A stretch of 49,058 nt of DNA from Tardiphaga sp. (GCF_028290785.1 NZ_JAQGJD010000139.1:1-49058), one strand, 5' to 3'; shown: positions 35,396-44,608, counted from the stretch's first letter. The notes: a model not told the origin generated them from the sequence alone. Program-made: numbers and translations.

Positions 35396-36697
35396 TTGAC
35401 TCAGAATGACGGCCAGATGCCGGTATTGCGATGGCCGTCCCTGCGGCAGCCGCTGGACGTGCTGTTCCTGCTAACCTGCCTGTTGCTGACGGCGGACGTG
35501 CTGGTCCCGGAAATCTTCGGGCACGGCAAGACCAAGGATTATTCGCTGTGGTATTGGGCCGGGCAGCAGGTGCTGCATGGCAATGATCTCTATACCCGCA
35601 TGACCAATGGTGCGCTGGATTTCATCTATCCGCCGCTGCCGGCCGTCCTGCTGGCGATCCCAAGCTGGTTCGGCAAGATTCCGCTCTATCTCGCGCTCTC
35701 GATCTTGAACTCCGCGGCATGGGCGATCACCAGCCAGCTGTCCAATGCGATGACCGGTTCGGAAAAAATTCCCGCGCCGTGGCTGGCGGCGCTACCGGGC
35801 TTCGCCACCATCACCTTCGTGTTCGACATGTACGATCTCGGCCAGCCCAACCTGGTGCTGCTGGCGATGATGCTGCTCGGCTTCTGGTTCATGCAGAAGG
35901 ACCGGCCATGGCTGGGCGGCAGCATGTTCGCGCTGGCCACCGCGATCAAGGTGTTTCCGGTGGCGGTGCTGCCCTATCTGCTATGGCGGCGGCGCTGGGC
36001 GGCGTCCGCCAGCATGATCGCCTGCACGCTGCTGCTATTGTACGTGATACCGGCACCGGTGCGCGGTTTCGAACGCAACGCCGCGGAGCTCAAGACCTGG
36101 TTCTCCGCAATGGTCGGCTCCAGCTCGGAGAAGGGCTTCGGCCAGCGTGACGAGCAGAACTGGTCGTGGGTCAATCAGTCCGTGATCGCGGTGACGCATC
36201 GGCTGGTGCGGCCGATCAACTATTTTCTCGACGATCCCAAGCACGCGCCCGAATACATGAACGTCATCGACGTTCCCTACAAGACCGCGAACTGGATCGT
36301 GCTGGCGGTATCCGGCCTGATCGGGCTCGGCTTCATCCTCGTGATCCCGGCCTATGCGAAAATGACGCCGCGCTCGACCGCCGAGGAGCTCGGCATCCTG
36401 TTCTGCCTGATGACGGTGGCGTCGCCGCTGGCCCGGCAATATTACTTCATGTGGCTGTTTTTGCCGCTGACGGTGCTGATGCATCGCGCGGCATTTGACG
36501 ACCGACCCAGGGTGCGCACGGGGACGTGGACGTTGCTGGGAGTCATCGGCATCTTGATGGCGCTGTCGTTGCCGGTGTTCCCCGCCATGCTGCAAGCGTG
36601 GGGCAATAACCTCCTGGCCACCGCGCTGCTTGCCGGCGGCCTGATCTGGCATATGCACCACGCGCCGCGACTGGTAGATTCTGCCGCGATTGAGTAG
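35396..36697 (+). CDS. DUF2029/GT87 family membrane glycosyltransferase-like protein
   Basis: This protein of about 433 residues has around ten transmembrane helices. It carries DYSLWYWAGQQVLHGNDLYT and DFIYPPLPAVLLAIP, typical of the GT87/DUF2029 family, with Asp in the first loop. Family members are polyprenol-phosphate-mannose-type alpha-mannosyltransferases in actinobacteria; the proteobacterial members are mostly uncharacterised. TTG 35396 is proposed as the start because AGGA lies seven bases before it; ATG 35417 is the alternative. It is read divergently from the gene at 35137. Confidence 0.82.
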   Translation: MTQNDGQMPVLRWPSLRQPLDVLFLLTCLLLTADVLVPEIFGHGKTKDYSLWYWAGQQVLHGNDLYTRMTNGALDFIYPPLPAVLLAIPSWFGKIPLYLALSILNSAAWAITSQLSNAMTGSEKIPAPWLAALPGFATITFVFDMYDLGQPNLVLLAMMLLGFWFMQKDRPWLGGSMFALATAIKVFPVAVLPYLLWRRRWAASASMIACTLLLLYVIPAPVRGFERNAAELKTWFSAMVGSSSEKGFGQRDEQNWSWVNQSVIAVTHRLVRPINYFLDDPKHAPEYMNVIDVPYKTANWIVLAVSGLIGLGFILVIPAYAKMTPRSTAEELGILFCLMTVASPLARQYYFMWLFLPLTVLMHRAAFDDRPRVRTGTWTLLGVIGILMALSLPVFPAMLQAWGNNLLATALLAGGLIWHMHHAPRLVDSAAIE

Positions 36698-36701
36698 ACC
36701 T

Positions 36702-36791
36702 CGTAGGGTGGGCAAAGGCGCCTTGCGCCGTGCCCACGCGTTCCCGAGCATGATGAAAGACGTGGGCACGCTTCGCTTTGCCCACCCTGCG
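36702..36791. repeat. Inverted repeat between GT87-like and dipeptidase genes
   Basis: CGTAGGGTGGGCAAAGGCG and the mirror CTTTGCCCACCCTGCG form the ends, and CCGTGCCCACG with CGTGGGCACG forms an inner stem. The element is about 90 bases long and fills most of the space between the two plus-strand genes. Confidence 0.75.
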
Positions 36792-36814
36792 ACTAGATCC
36801 CAAGGAAATCCGCC

Positions 36815-38218
36815 ATGTCGAATGCACAACTTCAGTCCGTTCTCGACCGTGTCGATGCCGATTTCGATTCGAGCCTGGAGCGGCTGTTCGCGCTGCTGCG
36901 GATCAAGTCAATCTCCGCCGATCCGGCTTTTGCCGATGACTGTAAGGCTGCGGCGAAACATCTCGCCAGCGATATCGAGTCGCTGGGCTTCAACACCGAA
37001 GTGCGGCCCACCGCCGGGCATCCGGCGATCGTTGCCACCGCCCGCGGCAACACCGGCAAGCGGCCACATGTGCTGTTCTACGGCCACTACGATGTGCAAC
37101 CGGTCGATCCGCTGAATCTCTGGCATCGCCCGCCGTTCGAGCCGGTGGTGACCAAACATGCCGACGGGCGCGACATCATCGTCGCGCGCGGGGCGCAGGA
37201 CGACAAGGGCCAGCTCTCCACCTTCGTTGAAGCCTGCCGCGCCTGGGTCAATGTCACCGGCGCGCTGCCGATCGATCTCACCATCTGCATCGAGGGCGAG
37301 GAGGAGGTCGGTTCGAAGAATTTCGTGCCGTTCTTGGAGGCCAACAAGAAGGATCTTGCGGCGGATTTCGCCGTCGTCTGCGACACCGGCATGTGGGATT
37401 CCAACACGCCGGCGATCACCACCGCATTGCGCGGCTTGGTCTATGAGGAAGTGAAGATCACCGCGGCCAACCGCGACCTGCATTCCGGCATCTATGGCGG
37501 CGGCGCGCAGAATCCGATCCGGGTGCTGACGAAGATTCTCGGCGGGCTGCACGACGACAACGGCCGCATCACCATTCCCGGCTACTACGATGGCGTAAAG
37601 GACCTGCCGCCCGAGATTTTGGCGCAGTGGAAGAAGCTCGGCCTCACCGCGGAGACGTTCTTGAAGCCGATCGGGCTGTCGATCCCGGCGGGCGAGAAGG
37701 ATCGCGAACTGATCGAGCAGATCTCGTCGCGGCCGACCTGCGATATCAACGGCATTGTCGGCGGCTACACCGGCGAGGGCTCCAAGACCGTGATCGCCTC
37801 GCATGCCTCGGCCAAGGTTTCGTTCCGCATCGTCGAGGGCCAGGACCCCCTCAAGGTGCGCGACGCGTTTCGCGCCTACGTCACCGCGCGGCTGCCCGGC
37901 GACTGTACCGCGGAGTTCCTCGATCACTCCAATGCGCCGGCAATCGCGCTCGACTGGAACATGAAGCCGCTGGCGGCGGCGAAGCAGGCATTGACCGACG
38001 AGTGGGGCAAGGAAGCGCTGCTGATCGCGTCCGGCGCCTCGATTCCGATCGTCGCCGATTTCAAGCGAACGCTCGGCCTCGACACCGTGCTGGTCGGCTT
38101 TGGCCTCGACGACGACAACATCCATTCGCCGAACGAGAAGTACGACCTGAAGAGTTTTCACAAGGGCATCCGGTCATGGGCGCGGATTCTCGCGGCGTTC
38201 GCGGAGGCGAAGAAGTGA
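36815..38218 (+). CDS. M20 family dipeptidase/metallopeptidase
   Basis: This 467-residue cytoplasmic enzyme is a M20-type peptidase with a two-zinc site. His91 and Asp93 are in YGHYDVQPVD, the bridging Asp129 is in GAQDDKGQLS, and the glutamates are in IEGEEEVGSKNF. NRDLHSGIYGGGAQNP marks the lid domain. The length matches the dipeptidases of the ArgE/DapE/PepV group (about 450-470). AAGGA lies upstream of the ATG. Substrate is likely a dipeptide. It is a single gene followed by a repeat and a bidirectional terminator. Confidence 0.9.
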   Translation: MSNAQLQSVLDRVDADFDSSLERLFALLRIKSISADPAFADDCKAAAKHLASDIESLGFNTEVRPTAGHPAIVATARGNTGKRPHVLFYGHYDVQPVDPLNLWHRPPFEPVVTKHADGRDIIVARGAQDDKGQLSTFVEACRAWVNVTGALPIDLTICIEGEEEVGSKNFVPFLEANKKDLAADFAVVCDTGMWDSNTPAITTALRGLVYEEVKITAANRDLHSGIYGGGAQNPIRVLTKILGGLHDDNGRITIPGYYDGVKDLPPEILAQWKKLGLTAETFLKPIGLSIPAGEKDRELIEQISSRPTCDINGIVGGYTGEGSKTVIASHASAKVSFRIVEGQDPLKVRDAFRAYVTARLPGDCTAEFLDHSNAPAIALDWNMKPLAAAKQALTDEWGKEALLIASGASIPIVADFKRTLGLDTVLVGFGLDDDNIHSPNEKYDLKSFHKGIRSWARILAAFAEAKK

Positions 38219-38221
38219 GGC

Positions 38222-38337
38222 TGTCATTCCGGGGCGCGAGGGCGCAGCCCGAGCGAACCCGGAATCCGGAACTGTTTTGAACATCTCGGGATTCCGGGTT
38301 CGCGTGCGGCTGACGCCGCCCGCGCCCCGGAATGACA
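38222..38337. repeat. Palindromic repeat (GTCATTCCGGGGCGCG type)
   Basis: TGTCATTCCGGGGCGCG and CGCGCCCCGGAATGACA are exact 17-base inverse complements at the two ends. Inside, GAACCCGGAATCC and GGATTCCGGGTTC form a second perfect stem. It begins three bases after the dipeptidase stop. Confidence 0.85.
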
Positions 38338-38347
38338 AGACAAAAAA

Positions 38348-38374
38348 ACGCCGTCCGGAATTGGACGGCGTTTT
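38348..38374. terminator. Bidirectional Rho-independent terminator
   Basis: ACGCCGTCC (38348-38356) and GGACGGCGT (38363-38371) form a perfect 9-bp stem with a 6-base loop. It is followed by a T-run on the plus strand and preceded by seven A, which act as a T-run on the minus strand. It separates the convergent dipeptidase and aldolase genes. Confidence 0.9.
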
Positions 38375-38416
38375 GATTCAGTGCAGAGGTCTTGTGACCT
38401 CTTTATAGCTGAAAAC

Positions 38417-39196
38417 TCAGGTCTTGTAAGAGGGATCCAGCCGGTCGAGTTTGCGGAGCAGCGGCGGCCATACCAGCTTGATGGAGCGCAGTTCGGAGCG
38501 CTCCGGGTTGGAGACCAGCTCGGCGTTCTTGTCGATCACGATCTGGTCTACCGGATAGGCGGTGGGGCCGAGCATGCGGGTGCGCACCTGCATGGTGCAG
38601 GACCGCTCGAGGTGGAACATGCGTTCGAACGCCGAGGCGACCGTCTGGCCGACCGTCAGCGTGCCGTGGTTGCGCAACAGCATGAAGAACTTGTCGCCGA
38701 GGTCCTTCTGCAGCCGCGGGCGTTCGTCATGGTCCAGCGCGACGCCTTCATAGTCGTGGTAAGCGAGATGCGGCACGACGAGCTGGGCGGTCTGGTTCAG
38801 CGGCTGCAGGCCTTCTAGGCAGGAGGCCACGGCGGTGCCGTCCGGCGTATGCAGATGCATCACGCAGCCGGCGTCTTCGCGGACCTCGTGGATCGCCGAA
38901 TGGATGGTGAAGCCGGCGGGGTTGATGCTGTATTCGCTCTCGCTGAGCTGGTTGCCGTGCAAATCGACCTTGACCAGGCTGGAGGCGGTGATCTCGTCGA
39001 ACATCAGCCCGTAGGGATTGATCAGGAAGTGATGGTCGGGGCCGGGCACCCGGGCCGAAATGTGAGTATCGACCAGATCGTCCCAGCCGTAATGCGCCAC
39101 CAGGCGATAGGCGGCGGCGAGGTTGACGCGCTGGGCCCATTCGGCCTCGGTCATCTCGGACGGCACTTCCTTGAGGCGTGCTTCGGCTGGCGACAT
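38417..39196 (-). CDS. Class II aldolase/adducin family protein
   Basis: This 259-residue protein belongs to the class II aldolase family (fuculose-phosphate aldolase type). Zinc ligands are likely His114 and His116 in GCVMHLHTPDG, with a further His in LLRNHGTLTVGQT. DTHISARVPGPDHHFLINPY is the usual N-terminal motif. The ATG 39196 has GGGAG upstream; the frame is open to 39523 but that part is not family-like. The sugar or alcohol substrate is unknown; some members are decarboxylases. Confidence 0.88.
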   Translation of the reverse strand: MSPAEARLKEVPSEMTEAEWAQRVNLAAAYRLVAHYGWDDLVDTHISARVPGPDHHFLINPYGLMFDEITASSLVKVDLHGNQLSESEYSINPAGFTIHSAIHEVREDAGCVMHLHTPDGTAVASCLEGLQPLNQTAQLVVPHLAYHDYEGVALDHDERPRLQKDLGDKFFMLLRNHGTLTVGQTVASAFERMFHLERSCTMQVRTRMLGPTAYPVDQIVIDKNAELVSNPERSELRSIKLVWPPLLRKLDRLDPSYKT

Positions 39197-39389
39197 GGGT
39201 ATCTCCCGGTTGCAATGCTTGTTGCGTTCTGGGTGCAGCCTAGTCCTGCGCCGGGCCACCAAGCAAGCACGCGGATTTGCGCGGCAGTCATGCTTTGACG
39301 CTAGCGGAACGGCGTATCGGCGCGTTCGGCCGACAAGTCCTGTTCCGGCGCAGAACGATTTTCTATAACTTACCGGCCGCGCGCGTCGC

Positions 39390-41039
39390 TTACGGCGCCG
39401 GTATCTCCAGCAGGCTCGAAATGCTGCTGCCGCGGATGTCGTAGACGCGGGCGAACACGACGTCGTCGCGCTTGATCTCGGCGATGACCGGGGCGGTGAG
39501 GCCCTTGCAATAGAATTCGCCAAGCGTCATGGCGAAGTCGGCGGCGTGGCTGTCCCAGCCGATGGTGAAGTCCGGACCGAGCGCCACCTGCGCCGGACGT
39601 TGCGGACCGCATACCGCGACCTTCCACTTGCGGCCGACCGGCGGGCTTTCCTGGCGTTCGGTGATCTGCTCCTTCAGCGCGTCCGAGGCCTGCTTCAGCG
39701 CGAGACCCCAATAGTCCAGCATGAACAGCGCGTCGGCCTGGCGCACAGTGCCGGCGATGTAGTTGAAGTGGGTGTATTGATAGGGATGCAGCCGGATCAT
39801 CTCGGCCAGCGGCAGCATCAGTCCGAACGAGAACACGGCGACCGCCGCGGCCTGGGAGCCCCGATGGTTGACGCGCAACCAGTCCATGCCCCACGCGAAG
39901 GCCGCGCCAGCCAACACCGTCATCGGCGGAATCACGAAGATGAAATGCCGGATGCCGTTGTAGAGCGCGGGACGCTTCACCATCGCGATCAGCAGCGGCA
40001 GCGTTGCGGCCATGGTCAACATCAGCAGGATCGTCTTGCGGCGCGGCGACACGCTGTCGCGTGACAGCGACATGATGGTGATGACCACGCCACCGAGAGT
40101 CAGGAACAGCAGCACTTCCGGCAGTTGCAGTGCGAACAGCGTCGGCAGATACGACCACGGCATGTCCGGCACCGAGATCATCGCGCCGTCAAACATTTCC
40201 TTCCACGGCTTTTCGAAGAAAGCCGAGAAATAGCTGAGCGCGTGAATCGGATTGCCGGGCTCGAGGATCGACCACGGCCAGATCAGGCCCATCACCAGGT
40301 AGCCGAAGACGAGGCCGGGCAGCAGCACGTAGACCACATGGAGAAAGCGATGCGCGGCTTCGCGCCAGCCTTGGTTGCGCACTTCCTCGAGCAGCAGCGG
40401 GATGAATCCGATCAGCGCGTAGACCAGCGCCAGCCCGCCGAGAATGCGCGAACCGATCGAGACGCCGGCGCCGAGGCCGACGATCAGGATCGTGCGCGGC
40501 GACGGCTTCGGATATTCCTCCGCCAGCCGGACAAGGCCGAGCATCAGGATGATCATCGCAACCGCGAACGGCGCGTCCTTCGGGTTCATGAACATGTGGC
40601 CGTAGAACGTCGGGCACAGCGCCAGCAGCAGCAGCGTGGCAAGGCCGCCCGCGGCGCCGCCGACGCGGCGGCCGAGTCGCCAGGTGACGGCGAGGCCGAC
40701 CACGCCGACCACGGCGCCGAGCAGCCGGCGGGTCTCGAACAGTTCCAGCGGAATGATTTTGTGTAGCAGCGCCGCGGCCATGTCAAAGCCGCCGCCATAC
40801 ATGTAGAGGTTGGCGAACGACAGCGCGCCGAGATCCTTGAAGCCGGAGCCGTACATCTTCAGCAACAGATCGGCATATTCAGCGTGGGTGTAATCGTCCC
40901 AGCCGAGGCCATAATCGCGGAAGGTGAAGCTCGCGACGATGCTGACCACCACCAGCGTCAGGATGGCGAGGTCGTCGCAAGTCCGTTCCACCGATCGCCG
41001 TAGCGGCGTCTCGAGGGCAGAAGTCGTAATGGATGACAT
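39390..41039 (-). CDS. ArnT/GT39-like membrane glycosyltransferase
   Basis: This 549-residue integral membrane protein has about eleven to twelve helices. The acidic motif DYGLGWDDYTHAEYADLLL follows helix 1, as in the GT39/ArnT/PMT group where Asp is catalytic, and FYGHMFMNPKDAPFAVAMI is a second loop with NPKD. The C-terminal soluble domain (about 440-549) ends in SSISSLLEIPAP. Such enzymes add a sugar from a lipid carrier to an envelope acceptor. The acceptor is unknown. No strong ribosome site is visible. Confidence 0.82.
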   Translation of the reverse strand: MSSITTSALETPLRRSVERTCDDLAILTLVVVSIVASFTFRDYGLGWDDYTHAEYADLLLKMYGSGFKDLGALSFANLYMYGGGFDMAAALLHKIIPLELFETRRLLGAVVGVVGLAVTWRLGRRVGGAAGGLATLLLLALCPTFYGHMFMNPKDAPFAVAMIILMLGLVRLAEEYPKPSPRTILIVGLGAGVSIGSRILGGLALVYALIGFIPLLLEEVRNQGWREAAHRFLHVVYVLLPGLVFGYLVMGLIWPWSILEPGNPIHALSYFSAFFEKPWKEMFDGAMISVPDMPWSYLPTLFALQLPEVLLFLTLGGVVITIMSLSRDSVSPRRKTILLMLTMAATLPLLIAMVKRPALYNGIRHFIFVIPPMTVLAGAAFAWGMDWLRVNHRGSQAAAVAVFSFGLMLPLAEMIRLHPYQYTHFNYIAGTVRQADALFMLDYWGLALKQASDALKEQITERQESPPVGRKWKVAVCGPQRPAQVALGPDFTIGWDSHAADFAMTLGEFYCKGLTAPVIAEIKRDDVVFARVYDIRGSSISSLLEIPAP

Positions 41040-41409
41040 GATTGTTGGTAACCCGGTGTCCCCAGTGGCTCAGCTTAACCGCTCTTTGAGCCTCGTTTCC
41101 CCGGCATCGATATAGCGCACTTTCCCTTATCAAGTAATTGGGAAATGTGGCCAATCTTCATAGTGCGCCGCACCAATCGGGACAAGGTAGAATATTTGCT
41201 CGCCAAGCGTGCAGCCTGCCACTTGGGCCGCGCCTGGAACATACCCTGCCATATTTGAATGGTTGCTGAACATGAGCGGAGTTTGAGCGATGTTTTGCGT
41301 TTTCAGAAGTTGTGAATCCAGCTTTGCGAGTTGGTGAAGTGCGACTTTAGACGCTATTGTGACACCGGCGACGAGACATGCTCGGACGCCGTCCGGGAGT
41401 TTCACGACG
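41040..41409. other. Gap between divergent genes
   Basis: These 370 bases separate the starts of a minus-strand glycosyltransferase-like gene and a plus-strand membrane-protein gene, so they should hold two promoters. No RNA hairpin, repeat or second gene was recognised. The GGGAG preceding the ATG at 41410 is the likely ribosome site. Confidence 0.5.
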
Positions 41410-42261
41410 ATGACTTTGCTGCTGGCTGCCGGGATCGCGGTTATCCTTGCTGGTATTCTCGCAATCGGTTTCGGTATTCCGGTCAAGGAATTCGGCTTCG
41501 GCAATACGCTGATTCTGACCGGTACAATCGGAGCGTGCACCGGCCTGATCATGATCAGCCTGGCGATTGTGGTTCGCGAAGTGAAGAAACTCGCACCGCA
41601 GCAAGAGGAGGTAGAACCGGAAGCGGCCGCCCGCCTTCCAAAACGCGAGTTGCAGTTTCCGGCACCCGGCGAAGATGGCTCTGGCGACGAGCAGTCAGCG
41701 GAATCCAGTGGACCGTTGTTCAGCCGCGATCTGCCCGCAGCGGCGCGGGGCACCGAGGGTGGATCACTGCCGCCACGGCAGGAAGAGGCGGCACGCGCGC
41801 GGGGTGGCATTGCCGCTGCTCCACCGCCAGAGCCGGAAGAACCGAAGCGACGCAATCTGCTGTTCTCGTCCACCCGCCGCGAGCGTGAACGCGCCGAGGC
41901 CGCAGCCGCAGAGAAGCAGTCCGCCGTGGAGAGCGCCACGCCGACGCCGCCGAAGAGTTTTGAGGACGCCTGGCCGAACAACGAGCGGCCACGCGCCGAA
42001 GGGTTTCGCCGCGCCGCCCGGGCGCCATCGACCTTCACCGAGGGCGCGCCGGACGAGCAACTGATTCCGGAGCGTTACGAGCCGCCGTCGCCGCCGCCGA
42101 AGGAAGAAGCCGCCGCGGTGACCGTCCTGAAATCCGGCGTGGTCGATGGCATGGCCTATTCGCTGTATTCCGATGGCTCGATCGAGGCGCAGATGCCCGA
42201 AGGCATGATGCGCTTCGCCTCGATCGATGAACTGCGCGAGCACCTCGACCAGCGCGGGTAA
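41410..42261 (+). CDS. Hypothetical membrane protein with long acidic/proline-rich tail
   Basis: This 283-residue protein has two N-terminal helices (LLAAGIAVILAGILAIGFGI and LILTGTIGACTGLIMISLAI). A long linker rich in Glu, Pro, Ala and Arg follows, with SSTRRERERAEAAAAEKQ. A small C-terminal domain at about 235-283, GVVDGMAYSLYSDGSIEAQ, looks conserved and may bind a ligand. The function is not recognised. The ATG is placed at 41410 because the transmembrane segment starts there. It precedes mucR by about 100 bases. Confidence 0.7.
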   Translation: MTLLLAAGIAVILAGILAIGFGIPVKEFGFGNTLILTGTIGACTGLIMISLAIVVREVKKLAPQQEEVEPEAAARLPKRELQFPAPGEDGSGDEQSAESSGPLFSRDLPAAARGTEGGSLPPRQEEAARARGGIAAAPPPEPEEPKRRNLLFSSTRRERERAEAAAAEKQSAVESATPTPPKSFEDAWPNNERPRAEGFRRAARAPSTFTEGAPDEQLIPERYEPPSPPPKEEAAAVTVLKSGVVDGMAYSLYSDGSIEAQMPEGMMRFASIDELREHLDQRG

Positions 42262-42363
42262 GCGGGCAGGGCTCGCGGCCCGCGTTTTCTCATTCCCCGC
42301 GAAGCGAAGTTTCGCCAGGTAATCGTCAAGTAAATCGCTCCGTTCCGCGAGAAGATGCAGGCC

Positions 42364-42774
42364 ATGACCGATACGCCGAAAAGCTTGATCGACCTCACGG
42401 CGAGCATCGTGTCAGCCTATGTCGGGCACAACCCGACCCCGGCGGCAGAGCTGCCGGCGCTGATCAGCCAGGTCCACGCGGCGCTGCTGCGTGTTTCCAG
42501 CGGTCGGCCGGAGGTCGCTGCCGAGCCATCGAAACCCGCGGTGTCGCTGAAGAAGTCGATGACCGCCGATTATCTGGTCTGCCTGGAGGACGGCAAGCGC
42601 TTCAAGTCGCTGAAGCGGCATCTGCGGACGCAGTACAGCATGACCCCTGAGCAGTACCGCGAGAAGTGGGGACTGCCGGCCGACTATCCGATGGTGGCGC
42701 CGAATTATGCGGTGGCGCGCTCGCAACTCGCCAAGAAGATGGGCCTTGGCCAGCAGCGCCGGCGGCGCAAATAA
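42364..42774 (+). CDS. mucR: MucR/Ros-type transcriptional regulator
   Basis: This 136-residue regulator has the Ros/MucR fold, which represses or activates exopolysaccharide, motility and cell-cycle genes in Rhizobiales. The core [19 protein letters not shown], then [17 protein letters not shown], is unmistakable. The zinc site is odd: the usual Cys-x2-Cys reads Cys-x2-Asp, and the second His of the His-x3-His is Gln (RHLRTQYS). Several MucR relatives fold without zinc, so it may still bind DNA. ATG 42364 is used; ATG 42355 is only three codons upstream. A GGTTCC/GGAACC hairpin (42777-42795) directly follows the stop. Confidence 0.92.
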   Translation: MTDTPKSLIDLTASIVSAYVGHNPTPAAELPALISQVHAALLRVSSGRPEVAAEPSKPAVSLKKSMTADYLVCLEDGKRFKSLKRHLRTQYSMTPEQYREKWGLPADYPMVAPNYAVARSQLAKKMGLGQQRRRRK

Positions 42775-42884
42775 CGGGTTCCATTCCGGGGAACCAACAT
42801 GGAACAAAGCGGCGACGGAAAGCGGCTGGGGACGAATTGACGGCACGCGATGCGCGCGTTCAAAACTAGGAATAATATCTAAAA

Positions 42885-42898
42885 AGGACTTGTGTCCT
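42885..42898. promoter_or_regulatory. AGGAC-N4-GTCCT operator candidate upstream of DUF6456 gene
   Basis: The inverted repeat AGGAC (42885-42889) and GTCCT (42894-42898) lies 44 bases before the ATG of the next gene, preceded by an AT-rich stretch with TAATAT. It could be a repressor site overlapping a promoter. The controlling protein is not known. Confidence 0.4.
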
Positions 42899-42941
42899 CA
42901 TTTGGCGTGTGCGACCATAATCCTAACTGGAGGTCGCCCGC

Positions 42942-43534
42942 ATGAAAGCTTCCCGCAAGCCGCGTTATTCCGAAGGCGTCGATGCGCACCGCGCCAAGCA
43001 TTTGTCGCTGGACACGCGCACCATTCTCACCGACGACGGCGCGACCGCCGTGCTGGTCAACGACAGCGAAAGCCCGCTGGCGTGGCTGGCGCGGCACAAG
43101 GGTCGTGATGGCCGCAGCATGATCAGCCCGCACCAGTTCATCGCTGGCGAAAAACTGCGCGCCGATTTCACCCGCGGCAACCTGGCGCCGCGCATGACCG
43201 CGAACTGGGCCGCGCCGACCGGCGGCCGTCCGCGCGGTTCCGGCAGCAGTCCGAGCGAGATGACCGACGCGATGGTGACGTCGCGGCAGCGCGTCGGACA
43301 GGCGATGGAGGCGTGCGGGCCGGATTTTCCGGCATCCTGATGGATGTCTGCTGCTTCCTGCGTGGGCTGGAAGATGTCGAGCGCGAACGCGGCTGGCCGG
43401 CGCGCTCCGCCAAGGTGGTGCTGCAGCTCGGGCTCGATCGGCTGGCGCGGCACTACGGTTTTGCCGCGGAGGTGCGGGGGCTGGCGGGGAAGGTCCGTAT
43501 CTGGCTGGCGGAGGATGTGGCGTTCGAGAGTTAG
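42942..43534 (+). pseudogene. DUF6456 protein gene, frameshifted
   Basis: The gene starts with a GGAGG ribosome site and ATG at 42942. The first frame carries SPHQFIAGEKLRADFTRGNL then PRMTANW and stops at 43338-43340 after CGPDFPAS. The next frame carries on with SGILMDVCCFLRGLEDVERE, then RGWPARSAKVVLQLGLDRLA, the strongest DUF6456 block. Adding one T to the run TTTT at 43325-43328 restores a single frame of about 197 residues. DUF6456 is an uncharacterised family near regulators; the loss, if real, removes its C-terminal conserved part. Sequencing error in the T-run is possible. Confidence 0.8.
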
Positions 43535-43557
43535 GTTGCGCACAGTGCACTTACTAA

Positions 43558-43680
43558 CCTCGCCCCGCTTGCGGGGAAGAGGTCGGAGCCTCGCTTTAGC
43601 GAGGCTCCGGGTGGGGGAGCCAGAGTTTCACTCGCAAGTGCCCCCCACCCCAGCCCTCTCCCCGCAAAAGCGGGGCGAGG
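43558..43680. repeat. Palindromic repeat (CCTCGCCCCGC type)
   Basis: The left arm (43558-43582) and right arm (43654-43680) are inverse complements, CCTCGCCCCGC at the left end and GCGGGGCGAGG at the right. Each arm folds into a smaller hairpin, and the middle holds CGGAGCCTCGC/GCGAGGCTCCG, another perfect stem. It lies between the convergent DUF6456 and sufE genes. A half copy is at 3277. Confidence 0.85.
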
Positions 43681-43705
43681 GGGCGCGCCGCGGGTGCGCA
43701 GTCAA

Positions 43706-44137
43706 CTACGTCGCCGTGGCCAGCGTTTCCGTGGCGTCCCTGCGGATGCGCTCGACCATGGCGCGCAGGCCGTTGGAGCGCTGCGGGGTGAGATGCTCCT
43801 TGAAGCCGAGTTCGTCGAACACCTGGATCGGATCGGTGTCTAGGATGTATTGCGGCGTGCGGCCGGACCACACCGCCAGCAGGATCGCGATCAGGCCGCG
43901 CACGATGTGGGCGTCACTGTCGCCGAGATAGGTCAGCACCGGCTCGCCGGCGTCGAAGCGCGCCACCTGGCGCGACAGCCAGACCTGGCTGGCGCAGCCG
44001 TTGACCTTGTTCGCAGCGGAGTGCTCGCCGTCCGGCATCGGCGCCAGCGTACGGCCCAGCTCGATGACGTACCGATAGCGGTCGTCCCAGTCTTCCAGCA
44101 GCTCGAAATTGTCTTTGATGTCGTCGATCGTGGTCAT
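43706..44137 (-). CDS. sufE: SufE family sulfur acceptor
   Basis: This 143-residue protein accepts sulfur from the SufS cysteine desulfurase for Fe-S cluster assembly. The cysteine is in NKVNGCASQVWLSRQ. TIDDIKDNFELLEDWDDRY and the middle VRGLIAILLAVWSGRTPQ are SufE-like. Met at 44137 is the probable start; ATG 44149 is four codons earlier. No other suf gene is nearby, so it stands alone. Confidence 0.94.
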   Translation of the reverse strand: MTTIDDIKDNFELLEDWDDRYRYVIELGRTLAPMPDGEHSAANKVNGCASQVWLSRQVARFDAGEPVLTYLGDSDAHIVRGLIAILLAVWSGRTPQYILDTDPIQVFDELGFKEHLTPQRSNGLRAMVERIRRDATETLATAT

Positions 44138-44215
44138 CGGGGCCCGCATGTCGTTGCAGGCCCTATATAGGGGCGGACGGCCCCGAAAGCGACCACCTTG
44201 GCGGCGAAGTTCCGC

Positions 44216-44608
44216 TTAGGGGGCGATGGCCGGCATATGCCATTCCGCGGCGAGATCGTCGGATGTCAGCGTGTCCGGCGGCGTGGCCGGTATTTCGCCC
44301 GGCTCCGAACCGTCGGCGCCGCCGATCGAACCGGTGTGATCCGGCTTCTTCTCGGTGATGATCTGGTAGATCTTCTTGGCGCCTTCCTTGGCGCGTTCGC
44401 CGATCGCGGTGGCGGCCTGGCCGCCGACTTCGCAGGCCGCCGGCTGGCGCTTGCAGAACTGGCTCATGTCGGACATCGCGGCACTCGCGGCCGACACCGC
44501 CTCGGAGGTGCCGATCTGCGGTCCCTTGTCCGATTCAGGTGTCTTGTCTCTCGGCAGCAGCACGAGCACCAGCCCGAGCCAGAATGCCATGCGAAGCAGG
44601 AAAAACAT
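44216..44608 (-). CDS. DUF5330 family protein
   Basis: This 130-residue protein has an N-terminal hydrophobic helix (FLLRMAFWLGLVLVLLP) that may anchor it in the membrane. The mature part has two cysteines in MSQFCKRQPAACEVGGQAA and an acidic C-terminus. The pattern matches DUF5330, a Rhizobiales family of unknown function. It is read convergently to nothing nearby and divergently from the sensor kinase at 45029. Confidence 0.8.
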   Translation of the reverse strand: MFFLLRMAFWLGLVLVLLPRDKTPESDKGPQIGTSEAVSAASAAMSDMSQFCKRQPAACEVGGQAATAIGERAKEGAKKIYQIITEKKPDHTGSIGGADGSEPGEIPATPPDTLTSDDLAAEWHMPAIAP

